A stretch of 64,000 nt of DNA from Acetobacteraceae bacterium (GCA_027482245.1 JAIXWG010000038.1:186001-250000); one strand, 5' to 3'; numbered from the stretch's first letter, positions 41,545 through 49,552 are shown. The notes: generated by a model from the sequence alone, not told the origin. Program-made: numbers and translations.

Positions 41545-42272
41545 CGGGGCGCCATCCGCTGCAGCGCCAGCGCGGCCAGGTCCCGTGCCGCGTTGTCGGC
41601 GGCCAGGCGCCGCTGCAGCCCCTCACGCCAGGGGCGGAGCGCGGCGGCGGGGGCGGGCGGCAGGCCTTCCAGCGCCGCCGCCGCGGCCGGCAGGTCCCCG
41701 GCCGCCAGGGCTGCCGACGTCGCCTGGACGGCCACCAGCGCCGGCGTGCCGGTGCTGCCCAGGCTGGCGCCGAGCCGCATCGTCGCGGCCGCCCGGCGCG
41801 CCAGCCAGCCGGCATCGGGGGCCAGGCCCATTTCGGCTAGCAACGCCGCCTCGGCGGCGTCCCCGAAGCTCTCGGCCAGCTGGCGCGCGCTGGGCGCGCC
41901 ATGCGGCGCCACGGCCTGCAGCGGCGCCAGCAGGGACGCGGCTTCGGGATCCCCGGCGGCAAAGGCGAAGGCGAGGGCGAAGGCGCGCGGGAAGGGCGCG
42001 GTGCGTGGCAGGTGCGGCAGCAGCAGCTCGATCCCGATCAGCGGCAGGGGCGCATCCGCCGGCAGGGGCGCCGGCATCACCGCCGCGGCCGGGGAGACCA
42101 TGGGCGGCAGCGGCCGGCCCAGCGCCGTCGCCAGCGCGGCCGCGGCCAGCAGGAAGGCGCCGGCGGACAGCAGCAGCGCCGCGCGGCCCTGGCCAGCCGG
42201 CGCGGGCCGGCGTGGCGCGGCGGCCGGTTCGGACGGAGCCTCCGAGGGCGGTGGCGCGGGCAGGGGCATCAT
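41541..42272 (-). CDS. Mitofilin-like single-pass membrane protein
   Basis: The 243-residue protein has a proline-rich cytoplasmic N-terminus, one transmembrane helix (about residues 31-50, ALLLSAGAFLLAAAALATAL) and a helical periplasmic tail with TPR-like spacing (QATSAALAAGDLPAAAAALEG). The layout resembles the mitofilin/COG4223 proteins of alphaproteobacteria. The tail matches the C-terminal part of the protein at 47616 (AL..GDL..A, W...L..RLA). It is held by ATGA overlaps between the genes at 42269 and 41128. Function unknown; a scaffold role in the membrane is likely. Confidence 0.7.
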   Translation of the reverse strand: MMPLPAPPPSEAPSEPAAAPRRPAPAGQGRAALLLSAGAFLLAAAALATALGRPLPPMVSPAAAVMPAPLPADAPLPLIGIELLLPHLPRTAPFPRAFALAFAFAAGDPEAASLLAPLQAVAPHGAPSARQLAESFGDAAEAALLAEMGLAPDAGWLARRAAATMRLGASLGSTGTPALVAVQATSAALAAGDLPAAAAALEGLPPAPAAALRPWREGLQRRLAADNAARDLAALALQRMAPR

Positions 42273-43300
42273 GGGCAGGCTGCCCCGCTGGCCAAGGCCT
42301 CGACCCGCGCCTGCAGCACCGTCGCCACGGCGCGCCCGGCTTCCGCGGCCAGGCGACGTTCGGCGTTGCCGATCGCCTCCAGGGCCTGCGCCTCGAAGGC
42401 CGAACGGTTCAGCGTGGCGTCCAGCTTGTTGAACAGCCAGTCGATGCCCCAGGAGGCACCGATGCCGCTGGCCAGCCCTACCACCGTGCCCGGCAGACCG
42501 GCCAGCGCGTAGCCGAAGGCGCCGCCCGTCGCGACCAGCGATCCTGCCTCGCTCACCCGCACCGCCACGGCGCCGAGGCGCGCGGCCATGGGGCGGAGCG
42601 ACCGCATGAAGACCATGCCGGAATCGGCCCCCTCATCGGCCGTCATCGCCATCGGGTCGTCGGGCACCGCGGCCACCAGGGCGGCCGCCAGGGGCGGCGC
42701 CGACACGCCGAGGTTCAGCACGACCCCCGGCTGGCCGCTGCCCGCGGGCAGCGCGCGCAGCGACCGCGTGGCGGCGGCCAGCGCGCGCGCCCATTCCGCA
42801 TCCGCGACGGCGCCGATATGGGCGAGGTCCGCGGCGAAGCCGCCATCCTCCGTCGCCGGCGCCAGGACGCGGACGCGGAATTCGTGGCGGATCGGGGCGG
42901 CCATCTCCTCCGCGATGCGGGCGGGGTCCGGCACTTCGCCCCGGCCCGCCATGGCATCCGCCAGCCCCACCGCGCCGCGGGCCAGGACGCGGTAGGAGGT
43001 GACGTAGCTCTGCACCCACCCATAGGCCCAGTCGCCGAAGCGGGGCACGCGTTCGCGCGCCGGCGCCAGGCGCATGGCGGCGGCATCGGCCAGCAGGCGG
43101 GCAGCCATGGCGCGGATCGTCGCCGCGTCATCCGCCAGGGCATCCAGCGCCTGCCGCGCGGTGCCGTCCGGGGCCGCATGCAGCGTGCAGACGCCATCGG
43201 CGGTGGCCACGGCCAGCGTCTCCGCCCGCGCCGCAGTGGCGCCGAGGAGGAGGAGGATCAGCGCCAGGCCGTAACGGCTGGGAAAGCGGTGCCATGGCAT
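42269..43300 (-). CDS. Exported protein with C-terminal membrane segment, unknown function
   Basis: The 343-residue product has a signal peptide (YGLALILLLLGATAARA), a long alanine-rich helical periplasmic domain (residues about 25-255) containing FGDWAYGWVQSYVTSYRVLA, then a glycine-rich hydrophobic stretch (FGYALAGLPGTVVGLASGIG) followed by SWGIDWLFNKLDATLNRSAF and an amphipathic helix. I do not recognise the family. It is the first gene of a four-gene coupled set ending with the carbonic-anhydrase-like protein, and is divergent from the plus-strand membrane gene at 43340 with only 39 bases between. Confidence 0.7.
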   Translation of the reverse strand: MPWHRFPSRYGLALILLLLGATAARAETLAVATADGVCTLHAAPDGTARQALDALADDAATIRAMAARLLADAAAMRLAPARERVPRFGDWAYGWVQSYVTSYRVLARGAVGLADAMAGRGEVPDPARIAEEMAAPIRHEFRVRVLAPATEDGGFAADLAHIGAVADAEWARALAAATRSLRALPAGSGQPGVVLNLGVSAPPLAAALVAAVPDDPMAMTADEGADSGMVFMRSLRPMAARLGAVAVRVSEAGSLVATGGAFGYALAGLPGTVVGLASGIGASWGIDWLFNKLDATLNRSAFEAQALEAIGNAERRLAAEAGRAVATVLQARVEALASGAACP

Positions 43301-43339
43301 GGTGCGCGGCGCCCCGGCGCGATGCGGAGGAGTTGCACC

Positions 43340-43942
43340 ATGGACTACGCCGTCATGGCGGCCCTGGCCTGGGGCGCGATGGAAGCGCTGGTGGCGATGC
43401 TGATCGCCGTGCTGCTGCTGCGCGGCGCCACCGGCGCCTTCAACCTGGCCGCCCCCCATGACGCGGAAGCGGTGCCGCTGCTGCATGTCGCCGCACTCGG
43501 CACCGGGCTTGCCTTCGGCATCGCCCTGCTGCTGGCCCTGCCGCATGGGGAGGCCTTCCGCCTGGCGCAGGTCTTCGACGAGCGGGGCCGCTGGGGCCAG
43601 GGGCTGGGCAGCTTCCTGGCCGGCAGCCTGGTGCCGGGGCGGGAGACGCTGGCCGCCACCTTCCTCGCGCTGCGCCGCCTGGACGGGCCGGCCGGCCTGG
43701 CGGGGCTGCTGACTCTGGGCGGCGTGGTGGCCGGCGTCGCCGTGGCGCTGCGGCTGTGGCGCGGCTTGGCGCGACTGCGCGCGCTGGTCGCCTTCCTGCT
43801 GCTCGCGGCCTGCGTCGCGCTGCTGCTGCACTATGCCGCGCATCTCGCGGCCTGGCTGGCCGCCCGGCTGAACTTCTGGGTCTTCGCGCTGCTGCTGCTG
43901 GGCTTCCAGCGTTGGCGCTACGCGCCACGAACCGCGCATTAG
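43340..43942 (+). CDS. Multi-pass membrane protein, unknown
   Basis: The 200-residue protein has four to five hydrophobic helices (AVMAALAWGAMEALVAMLIAV near the start, then around residues 48-65, 122-140, 150-180 and LNFWVFALLLLGF) with short polar loops. GGAGG lies about 10 bases before the ATG. The opposite strand reads as low-complexity nonsense here, so this is the true coding strand. Its last codons lie in the first unit of a 27-base tandem repeat. It sits alone on the plus strand inside the envelope cluster. No family recognised. Confidence 0.68.
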   Translation: MDYAVMAALAWGAMEALVAMLIAVLLLRGATGAFNLAAPHDAEAVPLLHVAALGTGLAFGIALLLALPHGEAFRLAQVFDERGRWGQGLGSFLAGSLVPGRETLAATFLALRRLDGPAGLAGLLTLGGVVAGVAVALRLWRGLARLRALVAFLLLAACVALLLHYAAHLAAWLAARLNFWVFALLLLGFQRWRYAPRTAH

Positions 43943-44000
43943 CGCTATGCGCCACGGGCGGCGCATGAGCGCGACGCGCCACGGGCGGCACATGAGCGCG
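43920..44000. repeat. Three tandem 27-bp repeats at a convergent gene end
   Basis: Units at 43920-43946, 43947-43973 and 43974-44000 share the pattern (A)(C/T)GCGCCACG....GC.CAT.AGCGC. The second and third differ at two bases; the first is more diverged and contains the TAG stop of the membrane gene. They fill the only sizeable convergent gap of the window. Confidence 0.8.
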
Positions 44001-44019
44001 GCGCACACCAGCTCGCGCA

Positions 44020-44820
44020 TCACGACACCTCCATCAGCGCCAGGAAGGGTCGCGGCGTCAGCAGCGCGGGATCGCCGACATAGGGGAAGGCGAGCTTGAG
44101 GGAGACCAGCAGCACCGCCCCGACGATCAGCGCGATCACGCTGCCCATCGCGTAGTGCATCGTCGCGCTGCCGCCGTTGAAGAACCACTGGAAGGCGATG
44201 ACGGCGACGGAGACGGTGATGACGAGCAGCCAGATCAGCCCCGCCAGCGACCGGCTGGTCACGGACAGCCGGCCGATGCGCGCTTCCGCCACGCTGCCGA
44301 TCCAGTCCCCGATCTTCTGCTGCAGCGCCTGCTGGCCGGAGGAGGTGCCATCGATGTCGAGGAAGGCGCGCGTCAGCCGCTGGAAGGCGGCATCCGATGC
44401 CGGGTTCGGCGTGCCGGCCTGCATGGCGGGCCAGTCGTCCGACACCACCGCGGCGGCATAGCCGCGGATGGCGGCCCGCATTTCCGTTCGTGCCTCCGCG
44501 AAGTCGGGCCCGCTGAAGGTGTCCACCGACAGCGCGAGCATGTAGAGGCCGCTGGCTTCCTTCTGCAGCGTGTCGCGCGATGTCTGGTAGGTGTCCCAGG
44601 CGCCGACCAGGGCGAGGGCCGCGACCACCGCGTAGATCTCCACCACGAAGCCGTACTTCACCGCGCCGACGGTGGCGTTGGTGGCGAATTCATGCGGCGT
44701 GAACAGCGCATACATGGCGCGCCCGAAGACGAGCGCGATCACCACCGGGACGCCGATGGTGACGATGATCCCGGCCCAGGCCGGCAGCGCCGCCAGGCTA
44801 TGCGGCAGCAGGATGTCCAA
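44020..44820 (-). CDS. Bestrophin-like DUF4239 membrane protein with TTG start
   Basis: The 266-residue protein is a second DUF4239 member: N-terminal helix IIVTIGVPVVIALVFG, YGFVVEIYAVVAALALVGAW, the QTSRDTLQKEASGLYMLA cytoplasmic helix, RGYAAAVVSDDWPAMQAG, and two C-terminal helices ending in KLAFPYVGDP. The start is a TTG at 44820: AGGAGG (complement of 44830-44835) stands nine bases upstream and there is no ATG or GTG that fits. It is the last gene of the set beginning at 48563, and a hairpin with a short T-run separates it from the gene before. Confidence 0.82.
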   Translation of the reverse strand: MDILLPHSLAALPAWAGIIVTIGVPVVIALVFGRAMYALFTPHEFATNATVGAVKYGFVVEIYAVVAALALVGAWDTYQTSRDTLQKEASGLYMLALSVDTFSGPDFAEARTEMRAAIRGYAAAVVSDDWPAMQAGTPNPASDAAFQRLTRAFLDIDGTSSGQQALQQKIGDWIGSVAEARIGRLSVTSRSLAGLIWLLVITVSVAVIAFQWFFNGGSATMHYAMGSVIALIVGAVLLVSLKLAFPYVGDPALLTPRPFLALMEVS

Positions 44821-44854
44821 GACCGGGTTCCTCCTCGGCGTCTCGGGCGGGAAA

Positions 44855-44875
44855 GGCCCGGCATCCTGCCGGGCC
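44855..44875 (-). terminator. Perfect 9-bp hairpin followed by TTT, terminator or attenuator
   Basis: GGCCCGGCA-TCC-TGCCGGGCC is a perfect 9-base stem. Read on the minus strand it comes 28 bases after the stop of the glycine-zipper gene and is followed by TTTCCC. It could end that transcript or limit read-through into the DUF4239 gene, whose ribosome site lies 20 bases beyond. Confidence 0.5.
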
Positions 44876-44903
44876 GCAGTGAGGGCGCGCCGGGCGCGCG
44901 GGC

Positions 44904-45206
44904 TCAATCCTCCCCGCCGTGTTCCTTCCAGGCCCAGTTGCCGACCGTGACGCCGGCGATGGCGCCGATGGCCGCGCCCAGGAAGCCGCCATTGATCATG
45001 GCCGAACCCGCCAGCGCGCCGGCGAAGAGCCCCGCGCCCAGCGCCGCCGCATGGCCGGCGGAGATGTCGGGCATCGCCGGCAGTTCCACGCGCGGCAGGG
45101 TGATCGTGGCCGCGCGCGGCGTGGGCGCCGGCGGGGCGGGCGCGGTCTGGGCCGCGGCGGGAAGCCCGAAGGCGAGGCAGGCGAGCAGCAGCAGCAGGCG
45201 CGGCAT
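44904..45206 (-). CDS. Small glycine-zipper envelope protein
   Basis: The 100-residue protein has a signal peptide (LLLLLACLAFGLPAAAQ), a proline/alanine linker, and a glycine-zipper-like hydrophobic pair (ALGAGLFAGALAGSAMINGG and FLGAAIGAIAGVTVGNWAW). Such zippers insert in or associate with membranes. The ATG at 45206 is preferred over one at 45212 because GGAG then lies 7 bases upstream. It sits between the RYGLT-domain gene and the DUF4239 gene. No named family. Confidence 0.68.
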   Translation of the reverse strand: MPRLLLLLACLAFGLPAAAQTAPAPPAPTPRAATITLPRVELPAMPDISAGHAAALGAGLFAGALAGSAMINGGFLGAAIGAIAGVTVGNWAWKEHGGED

Positions 45207-45234
45207 GGTCATTCTCCGTGTGGGAACAGGGTGG

Positions 45235-45669
45235 TCAGGCGTCAATCGCGCGATACCAGCGACGCGTGCGCAGGATCCGGCCGCTCGGCCGGGGCTGGAG
45301 GTCCATTTCCTCCATCAGCCGCTTCACGCGGCGCCGCGCCTCGGCATCGGTCAGCTCCCCGCCGGCACGGGCGCGGTAGAAGGCGACGGCGCGGCCGAAA
45401 TCGTCGCGCGCCACGCGGTTGCGGCGATCCGCCAGGGTCCGCAGCAGCTGGCGGGAGGAAGCGCCGAGTTCGGCTTCCATGGCGATGTCGCCTTCCTGCG
45501 CGGCGCCGCGCAGCAGGCCCTGCGCTTCGTCCAGCGTCAGGCCGTAGCGCGTCAGCCCTTCCTCCAGCAGCTTGCGTTCCTGGTCGCGGTCCAGGAAGCG
45601 GCGCCCCTGGGTCTGCAGCTTCACCAGTTCCGTGAAGCGGGCGCGGCCCGCGGCTTCGGTTGTCGTCAT
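45235..45669 (-). CDS. Free-standing RYGLT helical-domain protein
   Basis: The 144-residue, all-helical, soluble protein corresponds over its full length to the C-terminal domain of the carbonic-anhydrase-like protein at 40193: FTELVKLQ, LLEEGLTRYGLTLDEAQGLL, a middle RQLLRTLADRRNRVARDDFG, and a final LRTRRWYRAIDA. I do not recognise a named family. The spacing of conserved Trp-Tyr-Arg at the end suggests a binding surface. GGAAGGAAGG lies upstream of the ATG at 45669. It is probably cytoplasmic and could link to a partner shared by both halves of the cluster. Confidence 0.75.
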   Translation of the reverse strand: MTTTEAAGRARFTELVKLQTQGRRFLDRDQERKLLEEGLTRYGLTLDEAQGLLRGAAQEGDIAMEAELGASSRQLLRTLADRRNRVARDDFGRAVAFYRARAGGELTDAEARRRVKRLMEEMDLQPRPSGRILRTRRWYRAIDA

Positions 45670-45697
45670 CGAGATGGCTGCCTTCCTTCCTGGAAGC

Positions 45698-45718
45698 CGC
45701 GCACCGTCCTGGTGCGCG
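45698..45718. promoter_or_regulatory. Perfect 8-bp hairpin between envelope-cluster genes
   Basis: CGCGCACC-GTCCT-GGTGCGCG lies 12 bases after the stop of the exported-protein gene at 45730 and before the ribosome site of the next gene. There is no T-run. It may be an RNA processing or stability element within the operon. Confidence 0.45.
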
Positions 45719-45729
45719 CGTGGTTCGGT

Positions 45730-46464
45730 TCAGAAATCGAGCGTGGCGGGGCGCAGCGCCGGGCTGCGGGATCCGGGGGACGGCGCCTCGAACCCCTGGC
45801 CTTGGGTGCGGGGCAGGGCGCCCTGCACGCGCTGGTTCAGGCGTTCGATGGCCCGCATGATGCGGCTGGCCTCGATGCCCAGCGGCGCATCGGTCGGCGT
45901 CAGCACCAGCTTCACCTTCGGCAGGGGGAAGAGGTCCACCTCCACCTTGTCCACGGTGAAGCCGCCGATCTCCCCGGCATCCATGATGCCGCGCACGATG
46001 GTGCGCTGGATGGCGGCCAGCGGCCCGGGATTGGCGCGGGCATGGCGTTCCAGCATCCGCTCCAGGTAGTCGCGGTCACCCTCCGTCAGCTCCCGCGCCT
46101 GGCCGAAGGTCAGGCTGAGGCTGGGGAACAGGCTGACGGCCGATTCGATCTCCTTCAGCTTGTAGCCGGCGATGTCCATCAGCCAGGTGAAGTCCTCCCG
46201 CGCCTGGTCCTGCGCGGCGGCGGGCGGGCGGCGCATGAAGCTGCTGGTGCTGAGGCCGAAGCCGAAGGCGTCCATCAGGCTCGACCACAGCCGCTCCGCC
46301 CGGTCGCCCAGCGAATCGCCGGACGGCAGGTCCTGCAGCGGCACCGTGACGATGGTGCGCGGCACGTAGACTGAACCCGGGGCGGTCTGTGCGCCGGCGG
46401 CGCCGGGCAGCGCGAGCAGGGACGCCAGGGCGATGGCGGCGGAAAGGGGGGCTTTCGCGTGCAT
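45730..46464 (-). CDS. Exported protein of unknown function
   Basis: The 244-residue product has a signal peptide (LSAAIALASLLALPGAAGAQ) and a soluble periplasmic domain with RAERLWSSLMDAFGFG, FTWLMDIAGYKLKEIESAV, LTEGDRDYLERMLERHARAN and VEVDLFPLPKVKLVLTP. No family is recognised. The ATG at 46464 is preferred to one at 46473 because GGAGG then stands nine bases upstream. It lies 18 bases after the PstS-like gene, so it may work with that receptor. Confidence 0.7.
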   Translation of the reverse strand: MHAKAPLSAAIALASLLALPGAAGAQTAPGSVYVPRTIVTVPLQDLPSGDSLGDRAERLWSSLMDAFGFGLSTSSFMRRPPAAAQDQAREDFTWLMDIAGYKLKEIESAVSLFPSLSLTFGQARELTEGDRDYLERMLERHARANPGPLAAIQRTIVRGIMDAGEIGGFTVDKVEVDLFPLPKVKLVLTPTDAPLGIEASRIMRAIERLNQRVQGALPRTQGQGFEAPSPGSRSPALRPATLDF

Positions 46465-46482
46465 GATCGTCATCCTCCGGCG

Positions 46483-47619
46483 TCAGCGGGACATCAGCGT
46501 CTGGTTCTCGGCGACGCGGCGCTGCGCCGCGCGATCCGCCGGCGGCAGCGGCACGAGGCCCGCGAGGGACAGGTAGCCGCCCGGGCCGCCCGCCTGTTCG
46601 CTGCTGGCCTCGTTGAGGAATTCGCGCAGGCCGCGCACCACGCCCACGCCCTGCATGTTCCGGCCGTGCTGCCGCTTGGCGTAGAGGTAGAAGGTGCGGG
46701 ACTGCTCGTAATTGCCGTTCGCGATGGTGGCGGCCGTCGGCAGGTCCCCATCCAGCGTGACGGCGAGGAAGTTGCCGCCGCTGGAGACCAGCTGGTCATA
46801 GCTCATCACCGCCAGCGTGCCCGGCGGCGCGGCGAGCAGGCGGGCCGGCACATCGGTGGCGGGCACCACCGTCACCGGGCCGTCATTCCGCAATGTCACG
46901 CATTTGGCGCGGCGATAGCTGGCTTCGAAGATCAGGCGAATGTCCCGCACATGCCGGCAGCCCGCTTCCAGGACCAGGTCCTCGAACAGCATGCGCGTCC
47001 CGCTGCCATCGCTGGGGACGATGACGCGGATCGGGGCGCGCGGCAGGCCGGGGCCGATATCCGCCCAGCTGGTGACGCGGTTGGGGACGAATTCGTCGTC
47101 CACGATCTGCTCCGCCGCCAGCGCCGACCACACCTGGCGCGAGCTGACATTGGGCAGGACTTCCCCCCGCCGTGCCGCCAGCGCCACGGCGCCGAGGCCG
47201 ATCTGCAACTCGATCACGTCGCGCACCCCGTTGGCGGCGCAGTTCTCCTGCACCGCGCGCGGCATCCGGCGGGTGGTCACCGCCACGTCGGGCGTCTGCG
47301 CGCCGACGCCCGCGCAGAACAGCTCCAGCGCCTGGCTGGATCCGATCGCACGGACGACCGGGGGGTTCGCCCCCTCGAACCGCGCCGTGAAGTTCTGCGC
47401 CAGCAGCTGCGTGATGCCGGAGGAGGAGGCGGAGCTGACGATGACCAGGCGGTCGCGCAGCGTCATGCCGGCGCTGGGCGCGGCCGCCGGCGCGGCGGCG
47501 GGCGCCGGCACCGGCTGGGCCGAGGCGCTGGCGCCGCCCAGTGCGGCAAGGGCCGCGATCAGCGGCAGGAAGGTCCGGCGCACGGGCTTCTCCTTCATGG
47601 GGAATGAGGAACGGATCAT
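46483..47619 (-). CDS. Orphan PstS-like periplasmic binding protein
   Basis: The 378-residue protein has a signal peptide (RRTFLPLIAALAALGGASA) and a PBP-like (PstS) domain: RLVIVSSASSSGITQLL, DVAVTTRRMPRAVQENC, VIVPSDGSGTRMLFEDLV and a C-terminal REFLNEASSEQAGGPGGYL. The SDGSGT loop corresponds to the phosphate-binding loop of PstS. No pstC, pstA or pstB is nearby, so it is probably a sensing or scavenging receptor. The ATG at 47619 overlaps the upstream stop; an in-frame ATG at 47598 (MKEKPVRRT) would give a more compact signal. Confidence 0.78.
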   Translation of the reverse strand: MIRSSFPMKEKPVRRTFLPLIAALAALGGASASAQPVPAPAAAPAAAPSAGMTLRDRLVIVSSASSSGITQLLAQNFTARFEGANPPVVRAIGSSQALELFCAGVGAQTPDVAVTTRRMPRAVQENCAANGVRDVIELQIGLGAVALAARRGEVLPNVSSRQVWSALAAEQIVDDEFVPNRVTSWADIGPGLPRAPIRVIVPSDGSGTRMLFEDLVLEAGCRHVRDIRLIFEASYRRAKCVTLRNDGPVTVVPATDVPARLLAAPPGTLAVMSYDQLVSSGGNFLAVTLDGDLPTAATIANGNYEQSRTFYLYAKRQHGRNMQGVGVVRGLREFLNEASSEQAGGPGGYLSLAGLVPLPPADRAAQRRVAENQTLMSR

Positions 47620-48563
47620 GACGGGCGGCCCGGCTGCATGGCCGCGGCCGCGGGGGGCGTGGCGCCGCCGGACAGGGCGCGCAGCAGCGTCTCCTGCACC
47701 GCCTGTTCGACGGCGAGCCGCGCCCGCGCCTGCGCCAGCCAGCCGGCCAGCAGGGGTTGCAAGCCCGCATCCAGCGCGCTGGCATCGGCGACCGCGCCGG
47801 CCAGGTTGCCGCGACGCAGTTGCTGCGCGACCGCGCCGATGGCCACTTCCTGGTCCGACGGCGGGGGCGGCGCCGCCAGGCCGATGGAGGCGAAGCCGCC
47901 GCGCAGCAGGTTGAGCCCCTGGTCCAGCATCCCGCCCGGCTGCGGCGCGCGGGCGATCAGCTGGGGCATCAGCGCGGCGAAGCGTTCCCGCAATTCGGGT
48001 TCGGATGGCAGGCCACGCGCGGCGTGGCTCATGAGCACTTCCGCCACGGGTCGCGGCAGCGCGCCCGCCGGGGCGAGGTCCGCCATGGTCTGGAATTCGC
48101 GCAGCCAGGGGCGCGGCGTGGCGATGCTGGATTGCAGCAGCAGCGCGGCGGCCAGGAAGCGGTCCCCCTGCGGGCCGCGCTGGGCCAGGCTGCCCTCCAC
48201 CCGCAAGGCGGCGGCTTCCGCCCGGACCGCCTGGCCTTCGGCGCGCACCGCCTGGTCCTCGGCGCGCCGCGCGGCTTCCATCGCCGGCGCGATGCGGGCC
48301 TCGAGCCGCGCCTCGACCTCCGCCAGGCCTGCCCCGGCCGGGGTGGCCGCCGCGGGCAGCGGCGCACGGAGCAGGAGCGCGGCAACCACCGCGACGGCGA
48401 CGCCACCGCCAAAGGCCAGCCCGGGCAGGAGAAGCGGATGCCACGCCGCCGGGGGCCGGGTGGCCGGGGCTGGCATGGCCAGGAGCCGCGAGCTGGGGGG
48501 GCGGTGCTGCGCTGACACGGGTCTTCCGGTGCTGGGCGATGCGGGGTGCGGACGCCCCACCAT
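47616..48563 (-). CDS. Mitofilin-like single-pass membrane protein
   Basis: The 315-residue protein has a proline-rich N-terminus, a transmembrane helix (about residues 45-66, LLLPGLAFGGGVAVAVVAALLL), a coiled-coil segment (EARIAPAMEAARRAEDQAVR) and a helical tail with QQLRRGNLAGAVADASAL and WLAQARARLA. This is the mitofilin/COG4223-like plan and parallels the protein at 41541. Alternative starts are GTG 48515 and ATG 48476. It is the first gene of the leftward set 48563-44020. Confidence 0.7.
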   Translation of the reverse strand: MVGRPHPASPSTGRPVSAQHRPPSSRLLAMPAPATRPPAAWHPLLLPGLAFGGGVAVAVVAALLLRAPLPAAATPAGAGLAEVEARLEARIAPAMEAARRAEDQAVRAEGQAVRAEAAALRVEGSLAQRGPQGDRFLAAALLLQSSIATPRPWLREFQTMADLAPAGALPRPVAEVLMSHAARGLPSEPELRERFAALMPQLIARAPQPGGMLDQGLNLLRGGFASIGLAAPPPPSDQEVAIGAVAQQLRRGNLAGAVADASALDAGLQPLLAGWLAQARARLAVEQAVQETLLRALSGGATPPAAAAMQPGRPS

Positions 48564-48598
48564 GCCCCGCCGCCCCTTACCCGCCGATTAAGCCCGGC

Positions 48599-48625
48599 AC
48601 CGCACTGCACCATGAATCGTGCGGT
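48599..48625. promoter_or_regulatory. Inverted repeat ACCGCAC-N13-GTGCGGT in a divergent promoter
   Basis: A perfect 7-base inverted repeat lies 35 bases upstream of the envelope-set start at 48563 and 90 bases before the CitE-like gene. It may be an operator for the envelope cluster. Confidence 0.35.
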
Positions 48626-48715
48626 CCGGCCCGGGCCCCCGTGGAAGCGCTGGCCTTGACCGCGGGCGCCGGGTGATCGAACTGGCCCGCATCACCGCCG
48701 ATGAGAACCGACGCC

Positions 48716-49552
48716 ATGCCGAGGACCCGCCGCAGCGCCCTGTTCATGCCGGGCTCCAATGCCCGCGCGCTGGAGAAGGCGCGCGGCATCGCCTGCGACA
48801 CCATCCTCTTCGACCTGGAGGATTCCGTGGCCATCGAGCAGAAGGCGATGGCGCGGGACCAGGTGGCGGCGGCGATCCGTGCCGGCGGCTACGGGGCGCG
48901 GGAACTGGTGGTGCGCGTCAATCCGCTGGGCAGCGCGATGGTGGCGGAGGACATCCGCATGGCCGTCGCGGCCGGCGCCCATGCCGTGCTGCTGCCGAAG
49001 ACGGAAAGCGCCGCCGATGTCGTGGCGGTGGAGCAGGCGCTAACCGCTGCACCGCCCTCCATCGGCATCTTCGCCATGGTGGAGACACCGCGCGCCATCC
49101 TGGCGGTGGCGGAGATCGCCGCGCGGGCGGAAGGCGGCCGGCTGCAGGCGCTGGCGGTCGGGCCGAACGATTTGGCGAAGATGACCGGCGTGCGGGCGGG
49201 CGCGGGCCGGGCGCCGCTGCTGTCCTGGCTGTCCCAGGTGGTGCTGGCCGCCAAGGCGTATGGCCTGTCGGCCCTCGATGGCGTGTACAACAACTTCAAC
49301 GATGATGCCGGCTTCGCCGCGGAATGCCGCCAGGGCCGCGCCATGGGCTTCGATGGCAAGACCCTGATCCATCCCCGCCAGGTGGATCCGGCGAATGCCC
49401 TGTTCGGCGCGTCGGAGGAGGAACTGGCCTGGGCGCGCAAGGTCGTCGCCGCCTTCGACCAGCCGGCCAACGCCAGCGCCAACGTCATCAACCTCGACGG
49501 CCAGATGGTGGAACGGCTGCACCTCGACCAGGCAAGGGCCCTGCTGGAGTAG
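48716..49552 (+). CDS. CitE-like HpcH/HpaI aldolase/citrate lyase beta family protein
   Basis: The 278-residue protein is a TIM-barrel C-C lyase of the CitE/MclA/HpcH family. RRSALFMPGSNARALEKA, the metal-binding DTILFDLEDSVA, VRVNPLGS, VLLPKTESA, MVETPRAI and GFDGKTLIHPRQV are all hallmarks, with the conserved Glu and Asp ligands present. Activities include malyl-CoA, citramalyl-CoA or citryl-CoA cleavage. ATG 48716 fits the family N-terminus; ATG 48701 would add five residues. It is not linked to other citrate lyase subunits. Confidence 0.88.
   Translation: MPRTRRSALFMPGSNARALEKARGIACDTILFDLEDSVAIEQKAMARDQVAAAIRAGGYGARELVVRVNPLGSAMVAEDIRMAVAAGAHAVLLPKTESAADVVAVEQALTAAPPSIGIFAMVETPRAILAVAEIAARAEGGRLQALAVGPNDLAKMTGVRAGAGRAPLLSWLSQVVLAAKAYGLSALDGVYNNFNDDAGFAAECRQGRAMGFDGKTLIHPRQVDPANALFGASEEELAWARKVVAAFDQPANASANVINLDGQMVERLHLDQARALLE

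Noticed and set aside
41525..43339. Plus-strand frame before the membrane gene at 43340
   Set aside because: It is Arg/Ala/Pro-rich with no family pattern and is the shadow of the minus-strand genes at 41541 and 42269.
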